Shown here one piece after another: positions 1-11,898 of a stretch of DNA of 64,000 nt; the stretch's first letter is position 1, and every line of letters begins with the position of its first letter. The position numbers and the translations under genes were made by a program. The stretch is from Scytalidium lignicola (lineage: Eukaryota > Ascomycota > Leotiomycetes): NCBI GenBank assembly GCA_002812745.2, contig NCSJ02000056.1:1-64000 (forward strand). Direction: 5' to 3'. Under the pieces are notes generated by a model that was given only the letters and a program-made list of their open reading frames with translations, made no database searches and was not told the origin of the DNA.

Positions 1-1310
1 TTAATAATGTTTTATATATAACATTTTAACTTATTTAACTAATAAGTATTTTTTTNATAAATGTGATTATAATATATTAGGATTTATATGTTAAGAATAT
101 TAATTTTAAGATCTTTGTAAACTTAAGACTTTAATGAAGATATATTATTATATTTTGTTTGTAGTAATAATCTTATAAGTATAACAATAGTATAGAATAT
201 AATATTATATAATAATTATGTTTTACATGTAATAATAATTAGAATTGATAATACATTTATATAATTAATTATAAACAACGTTATATTAAGTAATAAGAAT
301 TCATAAGAAAAGGAAAGTTTATAAGATTTGAAAACGTAAAGGATTTCTACTTAAACTTAATTCTTATACCTTTTAATTATTGTTTATTTTATTTATATTT
401 GTATATTGAAATTATAACCTTTTATTTAATAATATTAACTATGAATTTATAATAATAAATGTTTATTATAAAATCTAAGTAAGCTTGACATTTGTTATAC
501 TTATATGAGAAATTTTCAATTCTAAATTTCTTAATAAGTAAGAAGAGCTTTTCAAGCTAATAAAATCGTTAAAAATAATATTCTTAAACTAATGAAAATG
601 ACCTTATATTCTTCAAATTACATAAGTAATTTATAATGTTTTTAATACTTAAGTTATCCTTTTAACTAGTCAATTATACAAAGTTTAATTTTATTCAAAT
701 CATGGATTTTATTAGTTTATTTTCTTAAACAAGTTAATTAATAATTAAGTGACTTAATTAAAATTTGTTATTGTATAATTAACTCCTTTTTTACTAACTA
801 AGAGGATAAGATTTCATATAGTCTAGTAATTTCTTGTTATAACCTCTTCAGTTGAAGTTACTTTTTNATAATTAAGTAAAGTATATTCATTTAATACAGA
901 ATCATTAATAAAACTCTTTTTTTTAAATTATATATCTTAACTTATATATTCTGCTTTTCAAATTATATTATTAATATTATACATATATTTGTAAATAACT
1001 TTCCTCAATTTCTTTAATTTTAAGTATAACATATAAACAAGGATAATCAGTTATAAGAAAGATAAAAATATTATCTGCTGTTTTGATAATCTTTAGATAT
1101 AGTTATAAATATAACTAAATTATGAATTATTAAAGATTAAGAAATTTTATTATTAATTATTTCAAGTTACTAATATATATTATTTATATTGATATTTTTA
1201 TGAACGTTATAAACATTAATCATGATAAACGTCTCAAATATACTAGTTCTAAACTTAACTTATTATGAAGGCTTATTAGATAATTCTATAATTCAAACAT
1301 TGCATTTGTA
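1..1310. repeat. AT-rich RIP-like repeat block, left edge
   Basis: Almost pure A+T sequence with no usable open frame on either strand, ending abruptly near 1310 where base composition becomes normal and coding sequence starts about 220 bases later. Composition matches the other AT blocks of the window, which contain recognisable decayed retrotransposons. No specific element family could be recognised here. Single 'n' calls at 56 and 867 follow runs of T. Confidence 0.8.
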
Positions 1311-1533
1311 AGTCCCTCCTTGCTAGAGTTGATTTTGGTCTCATTTAGTCCAGTCGCACGTGACCAGTAATTTAGCCTTATAATTTAACGTTAACTTATC
1401 GTATAGTTACGAGCGTATGGCTTCAATTTGCTAAGCACTTATTTACCTTCGCTGCCATAAGAACTCGCGCTCAAATATACACGCAACTTGGACCATGGTA
1501 CATTTATTTATCCTCGCTACAGGTAGATCAGTT

Positions 1534-4500
1534 TTATGCCGACTCGCCCATACTCTGTATGATTTCCACGCTTCCATTCGCAGCAGCGATAAAGTCCTTC
1601 TTGCTACTCCCAGCCAGACTCTTCGCGCCCAGCTTACCCCAAGCCCCTCCCCCCNGGACTTTTAACGACAATTCTATCTCCCTTGTTCATCGCCACTGTA
1701 CTCTTTCCTCCCAGACCTATGACCCTCCCGTTCTTTTTAATCCATTTGTTCTCACCCCTCTGACCATCTCCGCCACCCTGCAAGCCATACGGTGCAAATG
1801 CGCGTCGCTCGCTGAGTATAGAAGTCTTCATCGGCAGGCAGAACTCAATATCGCGGATAATCCCCTCACCACCATCATGCATCCCCTTCCCTGCCGACCC
1901 CTCACGCAGACAGAACTGCCTCAAAATCACCGGATATCTTCGCTCCAAGATCTCCGGATCGGTAATCCGGGTATTCGTCATGTTTGTATGAACGCCCGAT
2001 GTCCCGACCCAAGTCGGTCCCGCGCCAGACCCGCCACAGATGGTTTCGTAGTAGCCAAAACCTTCGTCAGGGTCGTCTGATCCGAAGGTGAGGTTGTTCA
2101 TGCATCCTTGTGATGCAGCAGCTACTTCGAACGCGAGGAAGATGACGTCCACGATGCGTTGAGATGTCAGTACGTTTCCTGCGCATACGGCGGCTTCTTC
2201 TGAAGGTTGGAGAAGGCAACCTTCCGACACGAGTACGGTGATGGGGCGGATGGCGCCTTGGTTGAGAGGTATATCTTTGGCGACCATACAGCGGAGGGCA
2301 AAAATTATTGAGGAGTTTGTGATGGCTATTGGGGCGTTCCAGTTTCCGTTCACCTGGGTTCCGGTACCATTGAAATCGAATATGGCACCGCCAGTCTGAG
2401 GGTCAATAGATACTTTCAGCTGAATGGGAGTGCCGTCGTCCATGTAATCTGTGGCATATAGTGGCTCTCCGCTGGTTCTGCTATACACCGTACGGAGCAT
2501 ATCACGGACGGCGACTTCCGCAGCTGCTTGAATTTCTTCCACTTCATGGTGTTAGATTCGCCTGCTGGGGAGCAAAGAGGCACTTACTGTAGAACTGAAC
2601 AACTTCCAAGCCATAATTGTTGATCAGACCGTGGATCAACTGACTACCCTTGTGGTTTGCCGCCACTTGAGCTTTTATGTCGGAAATATTGTCGCTCAAG
2701 CATCTCGTACCGCTGCAGCCATCGATATGCTGTGGTGCCATCAACAAGTCTATCAACTTCTCCTCTTTAAACACACCACCTTCCACCACCTTGAAAGACT
2801 TGATTACGGCGCCTTCTTCTGACAGCGTGGTGCTGTTTGGCGGCATCGATCCTGGCAAGATCCCACCGATGTCGGCATGATGGCCTCTCGACGCCGTCCA
2901 GAAAATTATCTGCTCGCCGGCTTCATCAAAAATAGGAGTAATCACCGTCAAATCCGGAAGATGGGTGCCACCACAGATGGGAGAGTTAGTTAGAATAACA
3001 TCTCCAGCTTTCAAGTTGTCACCCCAATAATTGATTTGCCATCTCACAGCAAATGCCATGCTTCCAATCATGGCTGGGACATGGGGTGCATTAGCAACAA
3101 GCCCGCCATCGGGAGAGAATACCGTGCAGGAAAAGTCGAGCCGTTCTTTGATGTTTGTGCTGACGCTGGTCTTCTGTAGCGCTCGACCCATTTGTTCGGC
3201 GACTCCCATGAAGCGATGGCCAAATATTGACAGCTGGATTGGATCTACCTTGATCGTAGAAAGTGCATCCTTTGAGCTTGCACCGATGTCAATAATTACC
3301 ATTTCTGAGAGGATTGTCGCCGTGGACTCTGGAATCACAACTATGGTCTGCTTGTCATCAATAATGAGTGCAGGCCCTGCTATCCTGTCGCCAGGCGTAA
3401 GAGTGTGAAGGTCAAACGTGGGGGATGAAACCCATCCACCAGATGAAAAGTAGACATCATTACAACTGGTCGGATTTGGTGTGGTCACCGTCTTGAGTGA
3501 TGCCAGCTCGATAGACCAAGGTGCTGGTAGATCGATAGTACTATGTCCAACCGACCGGACCCGATAGTCATCAATAATGACATTGCGGCCAACGGGTAGA
3601 AAGCCAAACTGCTTTTGGTGAGCAGCCTTGAATGCGGAGAGGAAGCCTATCTTCGAATTCTGTTGAATCATGAGTGACATATCTGATCCCGTGAATCGCA
3701 TATTGAGATATCGCTCGGAGAAGACCCTGGATTTCGGGATGCCTTGCCGTAGAAGTTGCTGGGTAGCTTTCGACTGCAAGGAATCCAGCTTCTCGGCGTA
3801 TATAGCAGTATCTTCTTCGCTGTAGACTAGCGCGGATGGTGATCGTTCTTCATGCACAACATCGGCAAGAGACATACCATATGCAGAAAGGACGGAAGAA
3901 TATTTGTGGATAAGGACACGACCGATACCAAGGGCTTTGGAAATGTAGCAAGCATGTTGACCACCAGCTCCTCCAAAGGAAGCAAGGTTGTGAAGCCGAA
4001 TGTCATGTCCTTTGGCCTCCGTGAGAATGCGTATAGGGCGACACATTGTCTCGTTAGCTACATCCAGGAAACCAGTAGCGACTTCTTCCAAGGTCAAATG
4101 AACATCAACACTCTTGTTGATCTCAATCGTAAGTTCCTCAAATAGTTTTCTGCTAGCATCTTGGTCTAGAGGGAGATCTTCGTTAGGACCAAAGATTTTT
4201 GGAAAACGTTCTGGTATCAAACGTCCAAGAACCAAATTCGCGTCTGTAACAGTCAAGGGCCCTCCTTTCCGATAGCAAGCAGGCCCAGGATGAGCGCTTG
4301 CACTTTCAGGACCGACTCTGAACATCCCAGAGTCCCAAGTCAGGATACTGCCACCACCAGCAGCTACAGTATTGATATCAAGTTGTGGACTCTGCACAAT
4401 TACGCCAGCTGTCGTGGTCTCAAAGATCTGTTCGAACACGCCACCGAATCGAGATACTATATTGGGTCAGCAAAAATAATTAGAAAATGAGAATTGGAAT

Positions 4501-5604
4501 ACCATCAGTCGATGTTCCTCCCATGTCGAATCCGATTATAGGAGTCTTCTCAATGTTATCATATGACGTCCGCGCATATCCAACAACGCCACCCGCTGGT
4601 CCAGATAGGATTGACCTCAGGCCTGACAAACTAGAGAACTCCACCAGTCCACCATCACTTTGCATGAACTCGCATCTACACCCACTTGTCCGCAGATCCT
4701 TGAAACCACTTTCAAAGCCAGCGATATACCGTTTTAGCTCGGGGGTCAAGTATGCATCCGCTGTTGAAGAGTGTCCTCGTGGTACTATCTTGATCATGGG
4801 CGAAAGATCGGCAGAAATGGAGATGTGCGGAAAGCCTATCTCAGCTGCAAGGGATCTGAGAGCCGTCTCGTGGTCTCTGTAAGTGTAAGAGTGCATAAGA
4901 CAGACAGCGATTGAGCGGAATCCTTCGTCGTAGATTTCTTGCAGTGACTTCTGTGCAGCTTCGATATCTATTTGCATGTCAGAAACCAATTTAACCCTGA
5001 TAGGGCAGACAAACCCAATGGCTCTATAATCCTGACTATTTCTCCTGTGATACCCTGCACCAGAGCAGGGTCTGAAGTGATATCAATCTGCTGCGGATTT
5101 TTGCACTCTGTCCATGCTTCTAGCGTAACTCGTTCTGCAACCTCCACTACCTTGGAATAAAGCACATCCGGCTTATTTATTGCCAAGTCAAACAGCTTTG
5201 GCCGCGATTGATTTCCAATGTGAAGCAGATCTTTGAGGCCTTTTGTAATTACGAGTGCCGTTCTCTCGCCCTTACGCTCTAACAACGCATTTGTTCCTAC
5301 CGTGGTTCCCATTTTGATCGATTCTGGCAGGTCCGTCAGCATAGGCACTTCAACAATTCTTGTATCCCTCACCGACTCCCTGTAATGAGATCTTTTCGCC
5401 TTTTGGATATGGTCGACCTGTAACCTTTTCCAACACCCTCCGAATTGCCTCTGCCGGTGCATCGTTGTAGTTCTGTGGATCAACGGAAAGGAGCTTCACG
5501 AGAATATCGGGCTGTCCTGGGACACAAGCAACACAGTCTGTGAAGGTTCCACCACGATCAATGGAAATTCTGATACCAGTAGGTGGTATTTCTATTGAGC
5601 CCAT
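1534..5604 (-). CDS. 5-oxoprolinase-like ATP-dependent hydantoinase/oxoprolinase (HyuA-HyuB fusion)
   Basis: Cytosolic enzyme of the OPLAH family, which opens 5-oxo-L-proline (pyroglutamate) to glutamate using ATP. Five exons: 5604-5373, 5323-5015, 4967-4503, 4456-2588, 2541-1534; introns are 46-49 nt with good donors and CTGAC-type branch sites. Product 1293 aa, close to animal and fungal oxoprolinases. The HyuA part has the N-terminal DRGGTFTD motif, MGTTVGTNALLERKGER, GFDMGGTSTDV and NTVAAGGGS; HyuB starts near residue 740 (DPIQLSIFGHRFM) and has SRGHHADIGG and GCMNN. An 'n' at 1655 within a C/G run breaks the frame: read literally the protein stops at 1634, while dropping the n gives the family's glycine-rich end and a stop at 1534-1536, and the total then closes in frame (3882 nt). 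First gene of the island, with two GGAGCTCC sites upstream. The true substrate could be a substituted oxoproline or hydantoin. Confidence 0.93.
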
Positions 5605-5800
5605 ATTGTTAAGTGAGGAAGAGGAAGAAGTTTCTTGTCAACGTTGCGATGGGACAGTCGGAGTTGAAATGAGATCAAGAAGTGTGGCAGCGTTCAATGG
5701 CGTTCAACCCATTTGTAATACGGTCTCATGCGCAGAAGGAAGAATGCCACATAAGGACTATGTTGTGTCTTCGAATCTTTGTGATACTTTTTTAGACTGT

Positions 5801-5808
5801 GGAGCTCC
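5801..5808. promoter_or_regulatory. Cluster palindrome GGAGCTCC, copy 1
   Basis: Context TGTGGAGCTCCAT, 197 bases upstream of the oxoprolinase start. One of seven exact copies in the gene island; see findings. Confidence 0.55.
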
Positions 5809-6083
5809 ATTTCGCAATGCAGGCGTTGAGGTGATGCAAAGAGTGACCGGACTCTGTAGGTAAGCCCGGTAACCGGACCTCAAGCACTGCTGCATGCGGA
5901 GGAGTAAATCTGGATAAGAGTATTCAGAGCAGTGGTGTGGAGGAGCAACTCGGAACATTTGAAGATGTGTGGTGGAGTTTGAGAGGAGTGAGATAAACTC
6001 CTGCCATAGTAACATCTTATCTAAGCGTTGCAGCGCCGCTCAATCCCCATTTTCGGCTTAAGCTTGCCCTTGCCAAGGCGTGT

Positions 6084-6091
6084 GGAGCTCC
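6084..6091. promoter_or_regulatory. Cluster palindrome GGAGCTCC, copy 2
   Basis: Context TGTGGAGCTCCTCC, 480 bases upstream of the oxoprolinase start. Matches the extended form TGTGGAGCTCCYCC. Confidence 0.6.
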
Positions 6092-6219
6092 TCCGTCTTC
6101 CTCAACGAAGATGCATCGTACTGTACAGATCAGAGATTTGGAATTCGAAGTCTCAATGAATTGGATTACTTGGGCAATGGAATGTTCTAATTTTCTTGAT
6201 TCAAATTTGAGAGTCTATT

Positions 6220-7543
6220 TCATGCCAGCAGCCTCACGGTCTGGTCAATCGCTTGTGCAAAGTACTCCAAATTGCCTTCGTTCAACCCCGCGATGCTAAT
6301 TCTGGACGTATCCGCCATGTAGATGTGATATTCTCTATTCAGATGCCCGATCTGTCTGGGTGTGAGCCCGGTGTAGCAGAACATTCCACTTTGATTGACA
6401 ATGTGACTCCAATCACCAGGCGTCTCCAACCTGAGTAGCTCTTCATATAGGCCTTTCCTCATGGTCCGTATACGAGAAGACATGGTGATCAGATCCGTAT
6501 CCCATTGCGCCTTGATCTCCGGGTTTGATAGTACTGTTGCCACTATCTGAGCTCCGTAAACTGGTGGCGATGACACCGTTGCTCGCTGACAGTTCGCGAG
6601 GATAGAGTTCATGGTCCGCGTCAGGTCTACAGACTGTGTGACAAATGTCACCAGCCCGATGCGCTCGCCTTCTCCAGTTAGCTTTTTGATCCATTCAATG
6701 AAATGCACATCCTTACCATAAAGTCCCATGCTCTTCGCAAATGACAGACAAATTGAAGCCTCCATGCCTAACTCTTCCACGAAATGTTTGATTGCCCATG
6801 CATCCTCGTCAACAGAACCTGAATTGAACCCAAGATATGCAGAGTCAAATATCGGGAAGATCTTGCGTTGTTGAATAACAGCAGCTATCTCTTTCCACTG
6901 GGCCTTCGATGGATCGCAGCCAGTGGGATTGTGAGCGCAGGCGTGGAGGATTAAGATCGAGCCTGGAGCTGTAGTCCTCAAGACAGACATGTAGGAGTCC
7001 ATATCGAACTTGCCGTCATTATAGTACGGCAGTTTCTTGACCTCAAAGCCCAAAGAAGAGAATAGAAGCTCATGATTTGACCAAGTTGGGTCTGTAATGT
7101 AAATTGTCTTGAGGGAAGGATTGCATTGTTTGAGAGCAAGGCCTGCTAGACTGAGGGCCCCGGTACCTGACAGCGATTGACAGGAGGCTAGCTATTTTTT
7201 GATCAATCAGCAGGAAACTGAGTTCAAGTCTGACTGCACATACCCGCCCCTCCTCCAGAGCTCTCGTGTCATGAAAAACGAGCTCAATGGCCCTCTCTCT
7301 CAAGGGTTGCAGACCAGCGATTGGTAAGTACTCGTGCCCGCAATTTGCAACCTTCTCTTTTGCCATCTGGACCGAGGGCAGTACCCATGGCCTACCAAAT
7401 TCATCACGATATGTTCCCTGGCCTAGGTTTACCTTCTTTGGATGTGGATCGGCGAAAAAGCTCTTCGTGACCTCGAAAATCGCATCGGGTGGAATATATT
7501 TTCCAGATGCATAGAAAGACTGTTGAGTTTCAATGGAGCCCAT
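6220..7543 (-). CDS. Class I aspartate-type aminotransferase
   Basis: PLP enzyme that moves an amino group between aspartate- or glutamate-like amino acids and 2-oxo acids. Two exons: 7543-7244 and 7191-6220, with a 52-nt intron (donor GTATGT). Product 423 aa, usual for the family, with no obvious mitochondrial presequence, so probably cytosolic. Landmarks are HNPTG (Asn near 188), FDSAYLGF (Asp near 216) and SFAKSMGLYG, whose Lys near 253 should bind PLP. The C-terminus has the TSRISIAGL arginine motif. It follows the oxoprolinase gene on the same strand and is divergent from the aldolase gene across a 303-base shared promoter that holds a GGAGCTCC site. Aspartate aminotransferases accept 4-hydroxyglutamate in hydroxyproline breakdown, which fits the neighbouring aldolase; that role here is inference. 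Confidence 0.93.
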
Positions 7544-7846
7544 CCTGAACCATGTAAGTGAGAGGTGGTCAGAAAAGATCGTAGAGATGGATTAAATTGT
7601 GCTACGATCAACTCGAACTGAAAGACCCATGCACTTCAAATATGTTTGTCATTCTAGGGAGTCAACACCCACAAGTGGTGGGCGTGTGGTTGATGTGGAG
7701 CTCCCCCAGAGCCTACGGGACCGTTGGCATATGCACCATGCTCCGCATCCGGACCAAATCAAATAAATAAACATTTATCCAAACTACAAAAGGATCATGA
7801 GAAGAAGAGTTGTAGGAGAATCCACGGACCCAGACGTTCCTGAATC
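7544..7846. promoter_or_regulatory. Divergent promoter, aminotransferase / aldolase
   Basis: A 303-base intergenic region between two divergent start codons, with one exact cluster palindrome at 7697-7704, about 154 and 143 bases from the two starts. No gene seen inside. A single central site could serve both genes. Confidence 0.65.
7697..7704. promoter_or_regulatory. Cluster palindrome GGAGCTCC, copy 3
   Basis: Context TGTGGAGCTCCCCC, nearly midway between the divergent aminotransferase and aldolase starts. Confidence 0.6.
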
Positions 7847-8846
7847 ATGGCATCTCAATATTCAGGACCACCACGCGGCGTCTACGCACCCGTCGTTGCA
7901 TTCTTCAACGAAGATGAGACTCTCGACTTCTCTACCTTGAAACAACATATCTCCCGCCTCTCAAAAGGAGGCGTAGCAGGACTGGTGATTCAAGGATCCA
8001 ATGGTGAAGCTCCTCATTTGACGCATACCGAGCGGAAGCAAGTAATTTCGACAGCAAAGGAGACATTGAAGGAAACGGGTCGATCCGATGCAATCATCAT
8101 TGCAGGTTGCGGAGCTCAGAGCACAAGGGAGACAGTTGAGCTTTGCAAGGAAGCAGCAGAATCTGGGGCAAGTTTTGCATTGGTGCTTAGCCCAAGCTAT
8201 TGGAGTATGTTGCCTCTTCTTTTGCAAAGAAAAGGATTTGACTGATACATGTAAACTCTCAGCTGGTGCCATGTCGAAACCTACGATCAAGCAGTTTTTC
8301 CTGGATGTTGCAACAGCTTCACCAATTCCGATTCTTCTTTACAACTTTCCGGCAGTCACGTCTGGCATTGACCTTGATAGTGACACCATCGTCAGTCTTG
8401 CACTTGCTAATCCCAAGATCGTGGGATGTAAGCTCACCTGTGGTAATACCGGGAAATTGCACCGTATATCCCATGATCCACTGCTTGATGCGTCTTTCGC
8501 AACTTTTGCTGGGAAGAGCGACTTCTTTCTGCATGGACTGGTTGCTGGAAGCAATGGAGTTATTGCGGCGGCAGCGAATTTGGTGCCGAAGGTCCATGTT
8601 CAACTTTTAAAACTATACGATGAGGGAAAGTTGAAAGAGGCGCAGGAGGTGCAGACGCTGTTGAGTGCGGCAGATTGGGTGCTGGTGCAGCTGGGAGTTG
8701 CAGGACTGAAAGCGGCATTAGAGAGGTATTACGGGTATGGTGGTGGCAGAAGTAGAAGGCCACTGGGGATGGTAGCTCAGTCACAATTCGAAGGGGGACC
8801 TGATTTGGTATTGAAGAAGTTGGTTGGGCTTGAGAATAGTCTGTAA
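7847..8846 (+). CDS. DHDPS/N-acetylneuraminate lyase family aldolase (4-hydroxy-2-oxoglutarate aldolase-like)
   Basis: Class I Schiff-base aldolase of the DapA family. Exons 7847-8204 and 8263-8846 around a 58-nt intron; product 313 aa, the usual length. Visible landmarks are the pyruvate-carboxylate loop GSNGEAPHLT near residue 50, the catalytic Tyr146 in LLYNFPA, and the Schiff-base Lys176 in GCKLTCGN. Such enzymes cleave or make 4-hydroxy-2-oxo acids with pyruvate as one partner. Fungal members include 4-hydroxy-2-oxoglutarate and 2-keto-3-deoxygalactonate aldolases; true lysine-pathway DHDPS is not expected in fungi. With an aspartate-type aminotransferase next door, the hydroxyoxoglutarate reaction (giving pyruvate and glyoxylate) is the more attractive choice, but sequence alone does not settle the substrate. 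Confidence 0.9.
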
Positions 8847-9166
8847 GATTCAACTTCAAGAATGAATTGTTTCTGCCTCCGTAAATGCGTAAGCCTTTTC
8901 TACAGTTGCCTTACGACTCGAGTACACGTGAGGAATGGGGTTTCCGTCACCAGCAGTTTAGGCCTCTCATCTCTCACTGTATTTACTATTTACCCAGCAC
9001 TTATTAACTGGACATGACTGGATTTTAGCACGATTATCTATCTCTATACCCTTGCACAGGTAAACGTAGTGATCAGTGTATACAAGAGCTGCTGGGAAAT
9101 AGACCATTTTCAGGAACGAACTGCATCAACCTATATACACCCATGAAACCACTTTATCTGAGACTT
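8847..9166. other. Convergent 3' intergenic region
   Basis: About 320 bases between the stop codons of the aldolase (plus) and GST-1 (minus). I see no gene and no cluster palindrome here. It presumably holds both 3' UTRs. Confidence 0.6.
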
Positions 9167-10065
9167 CTAATGCAGAATCTTATCCCCAACTTGTTCCAAC
9201 ACATACGGCGCTCCACCATCAATCTTGCACCAAATAGCATCACCCTTAATGCGCATATAATACTCATGAATATTTGGATGAGCAGCAGCCCAATCTTTGG
9301 CGAAAACCTAGAGTCATCAGCAACTCAAGTGTACTTTTATTTATTATCCCCAGGGAGGGATAACTTACAAACTGGTATCCCCTCGCGATTGCTGCAATGA
9401 TGAACAGATCTGCCATCGTCATTTCCTCACCCACCAGGTACTTCTTACCACCTGCCAATGCAGACTCGACGACTGAGACCACCGCTTCTGAATTTTTCTC
9501 CGCTGCTGCTAAGATTTCCGGGCTGGAGGATGCTTTGCCGATAACTGGGTTGATCCAGGCCATAATGGGAGGAAGAAGCTCGCTGTTTGCAAAGGAAGAC
9601 CATCTATTTTCGTCAACAATTTGCTCGGCTTCTTTTTAGAATGATAACACTTACTGGAGAATCTTTGCTTCATCTTCGGGAGAGGAACCAAGGAGTTTGG
9701 TGTTGGGATCCTGTCTTGCAACTGCATTCCTTATTATTATCTTCTTAACTTGAATTGATGCATCTTGTTGACTAACGATATACGGAAACGGCAATGCATT
9801 CATAGACTGTGAACCCATCTGGTCGTTCCAGAGCTGGAACTTTGCCAGGGGGGAATTTTGTGAGATACGAAGCACCAACGCCTCCTTTCGAGGCATTAAC
9901 TTTGATGGGCCAGGCTTCGACGAGTTCAATATCAAGCCTTAGATTGTCAGAATAGGTTACTAGAAGAGATCGAGGGACTAAAACCTACTTGTTGAGCTCC
10001 GCGATGTACAGGCACATGGTGGCACGAGGCGCCTTTGGATAATGGTAGAGCTTTCCGAATGACAT
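9167..10065 (-). CDS. Glutathione S-transferase, eEF1B-gamma/GTT-like (GST-1)
   Basis: Cytosolic GST with an N-terminal thioredoxin-like domain and an all-helical C-terminal domain. Five exons: 10065-9989, 9937-9777, 9721-9655, 9603-9369, 9307-9167; introns 51-61 nt; product 226 aa. Visible are the N-terminal MSFGKLYHYPKAPRATM strand-helix, GKVPALERPDGFTVYECIAVS (cis-Pro and glutathione gamma-glutamyl site) and the C-terminal KYLVGEEMTMADLFI helix. The GTTAGT donor of intron 2 (9776) was chosen because it matches the splice position in the paralogue at 22529-23403. Divergent from the dehydrogenase gene. Possible roles are conjugation or deglutathionylation of a pathway intermediate, or protection against reactive aldehydes; the sequence does not tell which. 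Confidence 0.88.
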
Positions 10066-10680
10066 TTTGATGATGAATGATTGTTTTCTGGCGCTGTCTG
10101 TAGAGTGGCATGAAACAGATGGAGTTGAAAATGGCAAAGAGAGACTCGGGTCTCAAAGGAAAATGGAAAACTAGGACTGAAGGTTGACAGGACACCCCAT
10201 CGGCCTTGTCAAATTTTGTGTCTGCTCAGTCTAATCAAGATACTCCTCCATAACTAACGCTCTTTTTGGAGCCTTCTTTCTCCACATTTATGGCATAGTT
10301 CTGAGGAGCATCTTCGATAAGGGAGTGGTGGAGGGAGGAGCTTTGCATCCAGCCAGGTACCGCAGTAAGACCGATCTTTTCCCGCCCGAAGTCGGGGCGG
10401 AGGAGCACACACAAGTTATGACAAGCCTGTGATGATTGAGCGAAAAGTAAGCAAACTTACCAATACTTGGAGTGATCTAATTAGGAGCATGAGCATGAGC
10501 TTAAGATATGAGTTTTCCCGTTTGTGCATATGAAGGATAACAAAAGTGGAGGAAACCACCTATACTACCTTCCGAGACTTCAAATCTTTTAAATTTCAAC
10601 TGCATATATCACTAGGAACTCACTCAATTTTGACATATTTTCACTCTTAAACTAGGTATAACTTGTAACTTGTATGCAAG
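10066..10680. promoter_or_regulatory. Divergent promoter, GST-1 / beta-hydroxyacid dehydrogenase
   Basis: A 615-base intergenic region without a gene. It has no exact GGAGCTCC but carries a near match, GGAGGAGCTTTGC, around 10334-10346, and a GGCGGAGGAGC half-site near 10398. This is the only shared promoter of the island without an exact palindrome. Confidence 0.5.
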
Positions 10681-11812
10681 ATGGGAAGCTCAATACCACA
10701 GTCCCAGCTTGGATGGATCGGTCTGGGCTCAATGGGGATCGGCATGGCAGGCAACCTTCAGAAACACCTCAACTCAATATCAGCGCCTTCTTTAATTTAC
10801 ACAAATCGCACATTATCGCGGGGAGAGCCCCTCAATGTCCTCGGAGCCAAGGGTGTAGAGACAGTAACGGAAGTTACCAAGAGTTGTGATATCATCTTCT
10901 CGTGTGTAAGTATACTATACGTTACAAAATCCATATTCAGGTTATTGATAACAACCTAGGTTAGCAACGACGCTGTTCTAGAGAGTACTGTAGATGAGAT
11001 AATTTCAGCGGGCGTCAAAGGAAAGATTTTTGTTGATTGCTCAACGGTGCATCCTGAAACAGCAGCTCTGGTCTCGAAAAAGATTACTGCTGCAGGCGGC
11101 GAGTTTGTTGCCGGTACGTCTTTCTTCGCAGCTGTTTTTCATTCTTTCTGGGGGGTGTTTCAAACTAACACATATTGAAATAGCCCCTGTTTTTGGCGCT
11201 TCTCCAATGGCTGCGGCTGGAAAGCTGATCTTCGTCGTCGCCGGTCCAGCTACAGCTACCACAGCCATTGCACCGTACTTGAACGATGTAATGGGTCGCA
11301 GTGTGATAAGCATGGGTGAAGACCAGTCAAAATCTAGCTTGTTGAAAATTGCCGGGTAATTCAATCTCCATTCATGCGAGATTATTGTTGACATTTGTAG
11401 GAATATCTGCGTGGTATCCTTCATGGAAGTGATCTCAGAAGCCCACGTCTTTGCTGAAAAGACCGGCCTCGGCTCCACGGTTCTCGAGTCTCTGATTGGG
11501 GATATGTTTGGGCCAGTACTCGAATCGTACAGTAAACGACTTACAACTGGAGCATACGCGCCACCTCTAGATGGGAAGGCAGGATTCAGTGTCGAGCTTG
11601 CGATGAAGGACGCGAGGCATTCTTTGAACTGTGCGAAGAACGTTGGCATGCGCCTTGAAGTCAGTGAAGTTGCACTGCAACATATGGAGAAAGCAACACA
11701 ATTGCAAAAGGGTCGTCCGTTAGACTCAAGTAGCATGTATGGAACTATTAGAAGTGAGTCCGATTTAGATTTCTTCACGGACGTCTGCAAGGAAAGGGAT
11801 TCTGCTAAGTAA
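10681..11812 (+). CDS. Beta-hydroxyacid dehydrogenase (HIBADH / glyoxylate-succinic semialdehyde reductase family)
   Basis: NAD(P)-dependent oxidoreductase of the 3-hydroxyisobutyrate / 6-phosphogluconate dehydrogenase-like family. Four exons: 10681-10905, 10960-11113, 11184-11355, 11401-11812; introns 54, 70 and 45 nt; product 320 aa. The Rossmann motif GWIGLGSMGIGMAGNL starts at residue 10; the substrate loop reads VDCSTVHPETA, and the catalytic Lys181 lies in LLKIAGN. Family members reduce glyoxylate, tartronate semialdehyde or succinic semialdehyde, or oxidise 3-hydroxyisobutyrate. If the neighbouring aldolase releases glyoxylate, reduction to glycolate would be a sensible role (inference). 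An upstream in-frame ATG is not needed: this start places the Rossmann fold where the family has it. Confidence 0.9.
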
Positions 11813-11842
11813 ATAAATTAATATGCGAATGGATTGGCCTTA

Positions 11843-11843
11843 T

Positions 11844-11874
<31 letters not shown>
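11843..11874. repeat. (TA)n(GA)n microsatellite
   Basis: A short TA run followed by eleven AG dinucleotides in the 86-base gap between the dehydrogenase stop and the convergent stop of regulator 1. Confidence 0.9.
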
Positions 11875-11898
11875 TTGAACGATCCGCAGTAAACGTTT

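Larger units (their letters stand above)
5605..6219. promoter_or_regulatory. Intergenic region: promoter of oxoprolinase gene, 3' end of aminotransferase gene
   Basis: No gene seen. It holds two exact GGAGCTCC palindromes (5801-5808 and 6084-6091) and a half-site variant TGTGGAGGAGC at 5936. The region must contain the promoter of the oxoprolinase gene (start 5604) and the terminator of the aminotransferase gene (stop at 6220). Small open frames here (for example 5758-6015 minus) have no recognisable content. Confidence 0.6.

Noticed and set aside
1559..2080. 173-codon plus-strand open frame
   Set aside because: It lies antisense to the last exon of the oxoprolinase gene, which has strong family motifs; the frame spans the doubtful n and has no domain of its own.
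11041..11790. 249-codon minus-strand open frame
   Set aside because: Antisense shadow of the beta-hydroxyacid dehydrogenase exons; no recognisable motifs.
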